Assembly (NCBI GenBank): GCA_001567115.1
Contig: LMZT01000163.1
Coordinates: 1-64,000 of the forward strand
Source: Candidatus Hinthialibacteria bacterium OLB16
GTDB taxonomy: Bacteria > Hinthialibacterota > Hinthialibacteria > OLB16
DNA length: 64,000 nucleotides
Direction: 5' to 3'
Each line of letters starts with the position of its first letter. The first letter of the stretch is position 1. The notes under the pieces are model-generated. The model was not told the DNA's origin, searched no databases, and was given only the letters and a program-made list of their open reading frames with translations. A program made the position numbers and the translations under genes. Positions 10,542 through 19,696 of the stretch are shown in pieces.

Positions 10542-13500
10542 TCATATCTTCTGGTCAAAAATGACTCCTTTCGGAACCGCCTCTTTGGCCAGTTCCACCA
10601 GATGGCGGTGGTGGGTGAAATAGATGATCTGAATCGATTTCGACAGGTCAGCGAATACCTCGAAAGCGGCTTTGGCCCTCTCGTCATCGAAATTAATGAG
10701 GACATCATCCAGAATCAGGGGGTAATGATCTGTCTGGCTCGATGGTGATGGATCGGAACTCTTATTGAATCCGGAATTCAGGGTCAGGTTCCCCAGGCGA
10801 AGCGCCAGATAAAGCTGGTCCAGGGTCCCGGAGCTGAGCTGGTTGAGGGAAAGGTGGTTGTTTTCACTGGAAACAACCTGCAGGAAAGGGCGCTGGTTTG
10901 CATCGATCTCCATCTGGAGGGACTGATAGGCATTCCTGGTGAGCTGAGAAAAAAATCTGGAGGCTTTCGACAGCATCGGCGCCTCAAATTCTTTCAGGAA
11001 AGTGCGGATCTGGCTTTGCAGCAGATCCAGCGCCAGCCTGTGGCGCTGATAGTTGCGCACATGCTTCGTGATGTCGGACAAAATCAGCTCATTCGATAAA
11101 GCGATGTCCGCCAGGTTGGCATTCCCATCAAATTTATTGAGATCGTTCTGGATTTGCCCGATCTGTTCGGACACAGTGTTTTTCCTCTGGCCCAGTTCTT
11201 CGATCTGGTTTTTGATCACTGTGATCTCACCGGCCAGCTGATCCAGATCGATCCCCTCAAGGCTGTCCAGGAGAGATTCCACTTTTCCATCGACCGACAG
11301 ATTTCTCAGCTGCGAATCCACAGCCCCCAGCTGGGAAGATAAGCTCCGATGCCGATCCCATCGTTCTTCAGCAACGGACAATTCCTCAATCAGCCCACAG
11401 CCAGCTTCCTGGATCAGCTTCTGAAGAAGGGTTTCTGCCTCCTGAAGGCTGTGTTGCGCCTTCTCGATTTTTGCCTGATTGCTTCGCAGATCATTCTCGA
11501 TCGTCTGCCGGGTTTTGACCTCATCGATCACCTTCTTCAGCCGCTCACTGAGCCTTTCCACTGCCAGATCGGGTTGAACCCCCGCCAGGTCTGGAGCGTA
11601 CCGGTTCACCAGGCCTGCCGTTTCTTTCGTGAACTCATCCAGTGCCTTCTCCATGCTGTCGATGCGCTGCTGCTGATTCTGGATGGATTCCATGGCTGCA
11701 TGGGCACTGTCGAGCAGGCCCAGAACCACATGCAGATTCTCGGGAGTCACCTGGATGTGTTCCCCGAAGACCCCGGCTTTCTCTGCCCACTGGCCATTTA
11801 CCTTTTTGAGATTGTCGATTTCATTCTGCTGCTGAATCTGCACCTTTCTGATCTCTTCGTTTGTGCGGGCAATCTGTCCCTGGATCTCGGTTCTCTGCTT
11901 TTCCAGGGTTTCATTGTTCTGGACTGCTTGGCGGGCCTGCCCACGAATCTCCCGAAGCTGAATTTCACCCCCGGGATCATTGATCTGCAGGTTGCTCAAT
12001 TCCTTCCTGAAACGCGCTTTCAGATCGGAGATTTCAGATTTCAACCTTACAATCGACTGTTCATCGTTCTGAATTTCCTTGAATATGGCACTCAAAGCGG
12101 GGATTTCCTGAACCCAGGCCAGCATTTCGAAAGGGGTTCTCGGATTGACAGCGGTTTCCTTCCAGATGGCCTGCCATTCATTCTCTTTCTGGGACAATCG
12201 TGCCGATAAAAGCTCCAGCTGGTCTTCATTCAGCTGAAGCAGCCTTTTGTCTTCTTCGATCGCAGCGGTCAGGGTGGCATAACGCGCGACCTGCCCGGCC
12301 TCACGGCGAAGGCGATCCGCGAGGTTATCCGCATTTTCAACCTGGTGTTCGTATGCCTCCGGCAGAGGCCTTTCAGGATCGAACTCTTTCTCCTCGGCAG
12401 AGATGTTCTGTTTGTCGAGCCAGGCCTTGCGGACCAGGGACCAGCCCAGATCCCGTTTCATTCGGGCCGTTTCCAGGTCCTGCTCTGTGGGGACACTCAG
12501 GTTGCGTTCAAGTGCGCTGATCTCTTTTTCATTAACGCTGATACGGTTTCGAGTTTTCTGGATCTCGGATTGAATTTCTTTTTTGCCGTTCTCCAGTTCC
12601 AGGAACTCTTTTTGAAATTGTTGAATGGTTTCAGGGCGCGGGAAGGGTGAGGTCGCCAGTGATTCAAGGGATCCCTGCCAGCCGGTCAACCGGCTCAGTC
12701 CGAGCCTGGAACGCTGCTGAAGATCTGCCAGGTGGTCCTCCTTTTCCTGAAGATCCCTTTCCGGATCGCCGCGCTCTTCAAGGATGCCAAGGAGGTTTTT
12801 CAAGATCGAAAGGTCACGGACCGCGGGCATTCCATCCAGGGTCTTCTGATCGGCCTCAAGCCTGGACTGCAGCTCCCTGATCTGCCCCTGGGAACTGGAC
12901 AAGCGGCTGTGCAGCGTGTTCAGTGAATTGACCAGATCCGTGAGTTCTTTGCGTTGCTGGGGAACTGGATTGGTATCCCGGACCTGATCGAGGGTGGCTG
13001 TTCCGGGGATGGCTGCGGTGGCCTGCCGGGCAGCTGTCCGATAAGCCTCGGTGTTTTTTTGACCTCGGGGAGATCTTCAGCTGCATCCCGGTAACTCTGA
13101 AGCCTTTTGACAAGCGACTGAACCTGCTCCTCATAACCCGGATCAATCGATGTTCCTTTCACAGATTCGAGCCGTTCTTCCAGCCTCTTTTTTTCCAACT
13201 CGAACTCAGCGAGGTGTTCCCGGGAACGGGCCAGCTGGCTCATGGCATTGATCCGTCGATCCTTGAAATCGGCGGGCAGCCTGCGGACTTCTCCCAGAGA
13301 GTCAAGGTCTTGCTGAAGAGCCTTCCTCTCATTGGCCAGTGGCAATGCGGAATGAAGACGCTGAAGCCGGTTGCTTTGAATTTCCTGCTCCCGGATGGTG
13401 TTCTGGATATCGGTGCGTTCCTGTTCTCTGGCGGTTTTTTCTTTCAGAAGGTTCTTGTAGGTCGATGCCTGGGAATCCCTCTGATGAATCTCCCGGGTGT

Positions 13501-14077
13501 TCTCTTCGTATGACTTGAGCAGCTGGTTAATGCTCTGGTTTTGCCCTCGTGGCTTGAAAAGGCTGTCACAGGTGTCTTCCAGTTCTTTGATCAGGCGGGC
13601 GAGATCCAGCCCCCCGAGCAGGGATGAAAGCAGTGCGGTATCGGTCAACCCCTGGGCCAGCTGTTCGGCGCCCCTTTTGAGCTCGACATGGTCAATTCCA
13701 TATCGCATCTGAAAATCGCTCAGAGAAATATTTCCAAGGAAATTCAGGACTGTTTCTGAGGAGATGCTCTGCTGGTTTTCATCAGAAAAGATGTCTTTTG
13801 TCCCCTTGCGCCTCTGGAAAAAAAGATTCTTTCCTTGAGCATTGATAAACTCGCCCGCTGCCAGCAGATTATTCTGCCCATGGAAGAAGCCATCTTCACA
13901 GGTGCGGGGAAAGTCACAGATCAGGCAGCTCAGTGCACGCAAAGCGGTGCTTTTCCCTGCCTCATTCGGGCCGTAAATAATATGTATCCGGGGCTCTCCC
14001 TGATTCCCTTCAGGGAACTCGAACTGTTTATCGGTGAAATGGCCATACCGTACTAATCCCAAACGCCGGATCCTCAT
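10542..14077 (-). CDS. SbcC/YhaN-like SMC-type ATPase, frameshifted
   Basis: The true start is the ATG at 14077 (MRIRRLGLVRYGHF), overlapping the stop of the exonuclease gene upstream by four bases. The Walker A motif GPNEAGKST lies near residue 39. Long coiled coils follow on both sides of the middle, and the C-terminus has LSSGTLDQLYLALRL (ABC signature) and the Walker B LILDDVLINFDDER, then a His-rich FTHHRH switch region. This is the architecture of the SbcC/Rad50/YhaN family, which pairs with an Mre11-type nuclease in double-strand-break processing. The frame breaks at a run of seven T (+ strand) at 13054-13060; one added A in the mRNA sense restores DLPEVKK-NTEAYRTAA. The restored protein would be about 1,180 residues, larger than YhaN of Gram-positives. 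Confidence 0.85.
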
Positions 14078-15345
14078 CGATTTTTCCCCCCTGTCAGCTT
14101 GCTCAGGAGAATCTGGCGGGTATCCAGCAGCAGATCTTTGAGCTCCTTCGAATCCTGGCCGGGTGAGACCATGGGGATCTGCTCCCGATATTTCACCAGC
14201 TTGTTTTCCAGATCCTTGTGCGATGATGCCAGCTCCTCCTCGAGCTGCCCTGCAGCATCCATTGCCTCGATCCTCTGGAGCAGCCCGGCCAGGAAGGGGT
14301 TGTCGTGTGAGAGCCTTTCCAGGGCGGTCTTCGTTGTGGTCTCGGCTTTCACTGTCTCCAGCCACATTCTCGGACCTCCGATTGTGTTCACCTGGACCTG
14401 GGCGCGGGCACGAAAAGAGTCCAGGTCAGCTCGAATCCCACAGTCGAGGCTGGTTTCCCCCTTCAGGCAGATTCGTATGGCCAGGAGCCTTCCATCCTCT
14501 GTTCCATGAGTTTTCAAGAATGCCTCCAGTGATTCTCCGAGATGCCTGTCGAATCCGGATTCATCGATCCCTTTAAGATCGATGTCCACCTGAAACCAGC
14601 GCAGCACATCCAGGGAATGATGCTCCATCCTCGTGACCCGGCCCTCATCAACTGTGACCAGGGTGCATCCCTTATCTCCCTGCTCCCGAATGTGGCGCCC
14701 TTGAATATTTCCGGGAAACAGCACCGGAGGATCTTCATTGAGCAGCATTCGCTTATGGATATGCCCCAAGGCCCAGTACTGGTATTTTTTTCCGAGCAGA
14801 TCATTGACTGTGCAGGGAGCATAGGGTTCATGTTCGCTGAATCCGGTAGCGCTGGTGTGCAGCAATCCGATGTTGAAAAAGCCAGCCTTCCCGGAGGGGT
14901 AACCTTCCACAAAACCTGGTTCGACCTCCCTGTTATTGAAACTCCTTCCGTGTATCAGGACTCCGAGGTCATCCAGAGCGATCGATTCCGCCTTCTTTGA
15001 ATCGAACTGGATGACATGGCCGGGATAGGGCAGGTTGAATGTTATTTTCCCGATATAATCATGGTTCCCTGCCACCAGGAACACCCGGATCCCGCTTTCC
15101 TTAAGGCGGTTCACTTCATTGCAGAAGAAGATGCCTGTGTTGAAATCCTCCCAGTCCCGGTCAAACAGATCACCGGCGATCAGGACAAATTGGACCTCTT
15201 TTTCCAATGCCAGGTCTACGAGATTCCTGAAAGCCTCACGTGTCGCCCCTTTGATCCTTTCCTCCGGAGCGCCTTCGTACCGTTCAAGGCCCTTGAAGGG
15301 ACTGTCGAGATGAAGATCGGCGGCATGAATGAATGAAAAAGCCAT
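14074..15345 (-). CDS. Metallophosphoesterase DNA repair nuclease, SbcD/Mre11/YhaO-like
   Basis: A 423-residue calcineurin-like phosphoesterase. The metal-binding motifs are in order: HAADLHLDSP (residues 6-15), GDLFDRDW (about 58), AGNHDY (about 95), LLHTSA (about 170) and GHIHKR (about 207). The short DLHLDSPF motif and the overall order are typical of the YhaO/SbcD exonuclease group. The C-terminal third is a mixed domain with helical, charged sequence that probably contacts the ATPase partner. It overlaps the SbcC-like gene by ATGA, so the two subunits are coupled. The pair likely processes DNA ends. Nothing is missing. Confidence 0.9.
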   Translation of the reverse strand: MAFSFIHAADLHLDSPFKGLERYEGAPEERIKGATREAFRNLVDLALEKEVQFVLIAGDLFDRDWEDFNTGIFFCNEVNRLKESGIRVFLVAGNHDYIGKITFNLPYPGHVIQFDSKKAESIALDDLGVLIHGRSFNNREVEPGFVEGYPSGKAGFFNIGLLHTSATGFSEHEPYAPCTVNDLLGKKYQYWALGHIHKRMLLNEDPPVLFPGNIQGRHIREQGDKGCTLVTVDEGRVTRMEHHSLDVLRWFQVDIDLKGIDESGFDRHLGESLEAFLKTHGTEDGRLLAIRICLKGETSLDCGIRADLDSFRARAQVQVNTIGGPRMWLETVKAETTTKTALERLSHDNPFLAGLLQRIEAMDAAGQLEEELASSHKDLENKLVKYREQIPMVSPGQDSKELKDLLLDTRQILLSKLTGGKNR

Positions 15346-15476
15346 TGAGGCTCCTTTCCGAAAAATTCAACTGATCTTATCGACTCAATACAAAAGCCTT
15401 CCAGTTCGGCTTCCATCCCGCTTCGGGATGGCCATGGACCCCATAGTCTGAAATGGAGGTGCGACAGAAATTCGGA

Positions 15477-16322
15477 TCACTTCGTATGGGGAAGCCTCTC
15501 CGCCAGAATTTCAGCGACATCCCTGACAGCGATCTGCTCATGGCCCAGCGATTTCATGCCATCGGAGAGCATGGTTTTGCAGAATGGACAGGCCACCGCC
15601 AGTTGATTCACTCCGTTGGCAATCACCTCTTCGGAACGCTCGATGTTGATCTGTTTATGCCCGAGGTGCTCCTCCATCCACATGCGGCCCCCACCGGCCC
15701 CGCAGCAGAAGCTCGTGTCACGTGAACGAGGCAGTTCCGTTGTTGGAAGTCCGACAAAATCGAGCAGGCGGCGCGGGGCCTGATAGATCCCATTGTGCCG
15801 TCCGAGATAACAGGAATCATGGTAAGCAGTAAGCTGCGAAATGCTCTGGCCATTGCAGGCCAGCCGGTCGGTTCGAATCAGTTCTTCGAGGAAGGTGGTG
15901 TGGTGGTAAACCTGGAAATGCCCGCCGAGCTGGGGATATTCATTGGCGAGAGTATGAAAGCAATGGGGACAGGCGGTCACAATCTTCTTGACACCATGGC
16001 TGTTGAGGATATCCACAGCCACCTGCGCCAGAGTCTGATACAGGTATTCATGCCCGATGCGGCGCGCCGGGTCGCCACAACAGGATTCTTCATGGCCCAG
16101 AATTGCGAACCGGACACCCGCTGATTGAAGCAGCTGCACCAGCGCCCGCGAAACCGGTTTGCTTCGCGCATCGAAGGAACCTGCACACCCTACCCAGAAG
16201 AGGACCTCCGGATCCTCCGCTTCGTGAATGAGCTTCACCCCCAGGTCACGGGCCCAGTCCGCACGTGTGGCATTGTCCAGCCCCCAGGGGTTCCCCGCAT
16301 TCTCCAGGTTCGTCAGGGTCAC
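15477..16322 (-). CDS. CCG-domain Fe-S protein (HdrB/GlpC-like), C-terminal half of an electron-transfer protein
   Basis: A 281-residue frame with two cysteine-rich CCG modules: VGCAGSFDARS...EESCCGDPARR...ACPHCFHT, and then HDSCYLGRHN...SFCCGAGGGRMW...ACPFCKTM. Such pairs bind a special [4Fe-4S] cluster and carry out thiol or quinone redox chemistry in heterodisulfide-reductase-type proteins. The only start is a GTG that overlaps the stop of the membrane subunit gene by four bases (GTGA). The text around the junction, ESRFPSEAR then VTLTNLENAGNPWG, matches the continuous joint seen in fused homologues of about 690 residues, so one missing base near 16322-16327 could have split a single gene. 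A genuine coupled two-gene arrangement is also possible. Confidence 0.82.
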   Translation of the reverse strand: MTLTNLENAGNPWGLDNATRADWARDLGVKLIHEAEDPEVLFWVGCAGSFDARSKPVSRALVQLLQSAGVRFAILGHEESCCGDPARRIGHEYLYQTLAQVAVDILNSHGVKKIVTACPHCFHTLANEYPQLGGHFQVYHHTTFLEELIRTDRLACNGQSISQLTAYHDSCYLGRHNGIYQAPRRLLDFVGLPTTELPRSRDTSFCCGAGGGRMWMEEHLGHKQINIERSEEVIANGVNQLAVACPFCKTMLSDGMKSLGHEQIAVRDVAEILAERLPHTK

Positions 16323-17548
16323 CTGGCTTCACTGGGGAAACGGCTTTCCATCATGACCAGCGCACGGCGCAGATCCACAATCGCCGGAATATGCTCGATT
16401 TGCAGAGGGCACTGTCTCATGCAGGCTCCACAGGTGGTGCAGGACCACAGCTCGTCTTCGGTGATACTGTTCCCAACCAGCATTGGATACTCGGATATCT
16501 GCTGGCCCTGAAGGGTCTGTTCGGCAGCCGGCTGCCAGACCTTTCGGATCGATTGCATGATCCGTTTTGGGGATAATGGTTTCCCGGTCTGTGAGGCAGG
16601 GCAGTGGATTTCGCAACGCCCGCAGCTGACACATGTATCGCTGTCGAACAGGGTCTTCCAGGAGAACTGGTCCACAGTCGTTACTCCGAAAGATTCGGCT
16701 TCTTCAAGATTCGGGATGGGCGCCAATGTCCCGGTGGAACCAGGCCGTTTGAAAAATATCCCCATCAATCCAGTAAAGGGGTGGCGCAGAATGCTGTAAC
16801 CGAATGCACCGATGATGAAAAAAGAGAGAAGCGCATGGCCCCACCATGCCATCCAGTGAAATGAAAGCTCCCGTCCTGGTGCGGATGAAATCATTTTCGA
16901 AATTGTATAGCCAACTGGGGAAGCCCATTTCTCGAGAACCGGATCAGCTTCTCTCACAGTTCCGCTATCGATGACAAAAGCGGAATGCGAGATGCGGGCA
17001 CCCTCCACAACAAACCCGCTCAGGCACACCACCAGCAGCAGAACTGTCCACTTTCCAAACCCGGTAATGCCATACAGGTAACCAGGCTTTTCAACAAAGC
17101 GACGGTAGAGCGCCATCAGGCAGCCGACAATCACCATCACACCGGCGGCATCCAGGATGAATGAAAAAACGATGTAAAAGGTCCCATGAAAAAACCAGGT
17201 GGGCTGATGCCCCAGCACGCCCTGCCCGATATCCCTTTCGATCGCGACCAGAGTCGTTCCAATGAAAAGGAGAATGAATCCGACTAAAATCAGGGTGTGC
17301 ATCTGGCCGGCATAGATGTGTTCAATCATGCGCCGTTGCCCGAATACAGACCGAACAACGCCTTTGATCCGCTCCCAGGGGTGATCCCAGCGGATATCAG
17401 CCTGGCCGATAACCCGCCACATCTGGAATCTGTGGTAAAGGCCATAGACGATTGCGGCCAGCAGGAGCAGGCCGATTCCCATGATGAGGAAATCGATTCC
17501 GGAAAACTCAACATTCCAGTAAATCGGCCGAGTCAGTTGGATTGGCAT
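16319..17548 (-). CDS. Membrane cytochrome b (NarI-like) with 4Fe-4S domain
   Basis: A 409-residue protein. Residues 1 to about 250 hold five or six membrane segments resembling the respiratory nitrate reductase gamma (haem b) fold; candidate haem ligands are the His residues in MRxxEHIYAGQMHT-like and FHWMAWWGHALL segments. A soluble part follows with two ferredoxin-type motifs: CVSCGRCEIHCPASQTGKPLSP and CTTCGACMRQCPLQIEHIP. This layout, together with the CCG protein encoded next, is that of membrane Fe-S oxidoreductases that pass electrons between the quinone pool and a soluble partner such as an electron-transfer flavoprotein or acyl-CoA dehydrogenase system. No flavoprotein genes lie beside it, so the partner is unknown. 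See the neighbouring entry for the possible single-gene origin. Confidence 0.85.
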   Translation of the reverse strand: MPIQLTRPIYWNVEFSGIDFLIMGIGLLLLAAIVYGLYHRFQMWRVIGQADIRWDHPWERIKGVVRSVFGQRRMIEHIYAGQMHTLILVGFILLFIGTTLVAIERDIGQGVLGHQPTWFFHGTFYIVFSFILDAAGVMVIVGCLMALYRRFVEKPGYLYGITGFGKWTVLLLVVCLSGFVVEGARISHSAFVIDSGTVREADPVLEKWASPVGYTISKMISSAPGRELSFHWMAWWGHALLSFFIIGAFGYSILRHPFTGLMGIFFKRPGSTGTLAPIPNLEEAESFGVTTVDQFSWKTLFDSDTCVSCGRCEIHCPASQTGKPLSPKRIMQSIRKVWQPAAEQTLQGQQISEYPMLVGNSITEDELWSCTTCGACMRQCPLQIEHIPAIVDLRRALVMMESRFPSEAR

Positions 17549-17693
17549 TCAAAGCCCCCTTGTCAACCTTGTTCTAAATAGTTTTGGATTCCATGGATTT
17601 AAACTCATAATACCAAAAGCAGGAAACGAGGCGATTGTATTCCAGAGAGTTTTCTTTTTCAGCCTTGTGGTTAATCTTTCATAAGGGGAAAGC

Positions 17694-17905
17694 ATGAATG
17701 CCAATAGAAAAAATGTCCGATCTGTAAAAAGGCTCGAGACCGATTCGAAGAGTCGGCGAAGTGGATTCCCTTTTGCTCAAAGCGTTGCAAGGATATCGAT
17801 ATGGGAAAATGGCTCACAGGCCATTACCAGATTCAACGGGACCTGGAAATTGAGGATCTGCTGGAGGCTGATCCGGAGGCCATCCCGGAGGATACCCGGG
17901 AGTGA
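17694..17905 (+). CDS. yacG: YacG-like zinc-finger protein (DNA gyrase inhibitor family), frameshifted
   Basis: Reading from the TGT at 17714 gives [12 protein letters not shown] then [17 protein letters not shown] and an acidic tail ending in a stop at 17903-17905. The CPxC...CxxxC zinc ligands and the (D/M)GKWL motif are diagnostic of the YacG family, small proteins of 60-70 residues. The ATG at 17694 is in a different frame; one more A in the A6 run at 17708-17713 would join them as MNANRKKCPIC. Without it a TAG sits just upstream of the first Cys. An RBS-like AAGGGGAAAG precedes the ATG. YacG is reported to bind DNA gyrase and inhibit it in E. coli. It heads the rightward group containing lnt. 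Confidence 0.8.
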
Positions 17906-17947
17906 TCGATATCCCGCATACTGTGGTTCCGATGAAAGGATAAGTTT

Positions 17948-19693
17948 TTGATTCTATTTCCATGCTCCTTGTGGCAGTTCCTGGCCAGCACTCTCACCGG
18001 CCTGATGCTGGGGTTTGCATTTCTTGATTCACGGCTTTCTATATGGGGGTGGATCGGGCTTGTTCCTCTGATCCTGCTTCTTCGATATAAAGACCACTCC
18101 AGAAATTTTTTGGCCGGCTGGCTGGTTGGTTTTTTCTGGTTCCTGGTGGCCTGCCACTGGTTGCGTCATGTAACCTGGATCGGGTGTTTCAGCCTCTGCC
18201 TTTTCGAGGCCACCTGGCTCGGATTGTGGATGATGCTGGCCGGTTTGTTCCCTCTCTTCTGGCGAATTCTGGTTTTTCCCTCGCTGTGGGTCGCTGAGGA
18301 ATTCCTCCGTTCGAAAGGGGAACTGGGATTTTCCTGGAACCTGATCGGCCATCTTTCCGGACCGCTGGCCCCGTTCGCACAGGGTTGGGGTGTTTTCGGG
18401 ATCTCGTTTCTGATGGTTGGATTCAATGCACTGCTGGCCTGGCTGGTTGCCTGTTACCTGCTGAAGAGGCGGCCGGCAGCCATGCCCGAAGGGGCTGGAT
18501 TTTTTCTGATTCTTCCACTGATCTGGCTGGGGGTCGGGTGGTGGGAAATCCAGCCGGTTCCAAAACCTTCCGATCAGATTCGTACCGCAATCGTTCAGGG
18601 GAACTTTCCACAGTCTCTGAAATGGCAGGTTCCAGTCCAGGAAGCAGTGGACCGTTATGTGAATGAAACTTCCAGGCTCGCTTTCAATGAGCCAGTTGAT
18701 CTGATCTGCTGGCCGGAGGTTTCTATCCCGGCCATTCTGTCCGAATCGCCCTCGTTATTTGAGTTTCTGGCTGGCAGGGTGATTGACTGGCGGGTTCCTT
18801 TGCTTTTCGGGATCCTGGATGAAGATTCCCGCAGCAGGAAACCTTTCCCATTGTATAACAGTGCAGTTCTGCTCGATCCAGCAGACCTGAATTCCAGCCA
18901 GAAATTCACCGATCCGCGGCAGGTCAGCTGGTTTTTAAGGGGAGAACCACAGAAGAAGGCTTCTGGTTCTGCGATCCTGCCCTCAGCAGAAGCTTCGTTT
19001 CCAGATTTAGGAGTTCTTGGTTCACCTTCGGCATGGCGAAATAACCTCCGTGATGTCATCCGGGTCTATGATAAGGCTCGCCTGCTTCCGTTTGGGGAAT
19101 ATGTCCCGCTGGGGAAGGTTTTGACTTTCATTCAGGATTTTGTCGAAAAAAGTGGTGGAGGGGCCTTTTCCAGCGGCCGGGCAGGCAAGGTTCTTGAGAC
19201 CCGGTTTGGCCCGATCGGCCCGCTCATCTGTTTTGAATCGACTCATGCCGGACTGGCTCGGCGTGCTGTGCTGAATGGAGCAGTTGTTCTGGCGAATCTG
19301 ACCAATGATGCCTGGTTTCTGCAGTCCGCTGCTGCAGAGCAGCATGCCCGGCAATGCCGTTTCCGAGCCATTGAAACCGGGCGTGCCGTGATCCGAGCTG
19401 CCAACACCGGCATTTCAGGAATTTACCTTCCAAACGGGGATTTGACCTCTGAGCTGCCACCCTGGACTGTTTCAGGCGCCATCGCCGATGCCCCTCTGTT
19501 TGAGCATCTGACCTTTGCGGTGCGGGTGGGGGATTTTTTTGCCTGGCTCTGCCTGGTCTGTTTGGCTTTTTCTGTCAATCTCATGCGTGCGATGCCCCGT
19601 CACATGGCGGAAGCCTCGAGCCTCCTTCTTGACGGATGCCGGGGTGATCCGGATACTCAAAATTTGCAATTTGACCGTTTGCGGGAGGAATAA
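17948..19693 (+). CDS. lnt: Apolipoprotein N-acyltransferase
   Basis: A 581-residue protein with an N-terminal membrane part of six or more segments (to about residue 195) and a carbon-nitrogen hydrolase domain. The catalytic triad is visible: Glu in ICWPEVSIPA, Lys in YDKARLLPFGEYVPLG and Cys in GPLICFESTHAG. WNLIGH in the membrane part is also family-typical. The enzyme transfers a third acyl chain onto the N-terminal Cys of lipoproteins in the inner membrane, a diderm trait. The start used is TTG at 17948, which follows GAAAGGATAAG; no better ATG is in frame. There is an insertion of roughly 30 residues (DLNSSQKFTDPRQVSWF region) in the hydrolase domain. lspA and lgt lie 35 kb away. Confidence 0.93.
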   Translation: MILFPCSLWQFLASTLTGLMLGFAFLDSRLSIWGWIGLVPLILLLRYKDHSRNFLAGWLVGFFWFLVACHWLRHVTWIGCFSLCLFEATWLGLWMMLAGLFPLFWRILVFPSLWVAEEFLRSKGELGFSWNLIGHLSGPLAPFAQGWGVFGISFLMVGFNALLAWLVACYLLKRRPAAMPEGAGFFLILPLIWLGVGWWEIQPVPKPSDQIRTAIVQGNFPQSLKWQVPVQEAVDRYVNETSRLAFNEPVDLICWPEVSIPAILSESPSLFEFLAGRVIDWRVPLLFGILDEDSRSRKPFPLYNSAVLLDPADLNSSQKFTDPRQVSWFLRGEPQKKASGSAILPSAEASFPDLGVLGSPSAWRNNLRDVIRVYDKARLLPFGEYVPLGKVLTFIQDFVEKSGGGAFSSGRAGKVLETRFGPIGPLICFESTHAGLARRAVLNGAVVLANLTNDAWFLQSAAAEQHARQCRFRAIETGRAVIRAANTGISGIYLPNGDLTSELPPWTVSGAIADAPLFEHLTFAVRVGDFFAWLCLVCLAFSVNLMRAMPRHMAEASSLLLDGCRGDPDTQNLQFDRLREE

Positions 19694-19696
19694 ACA

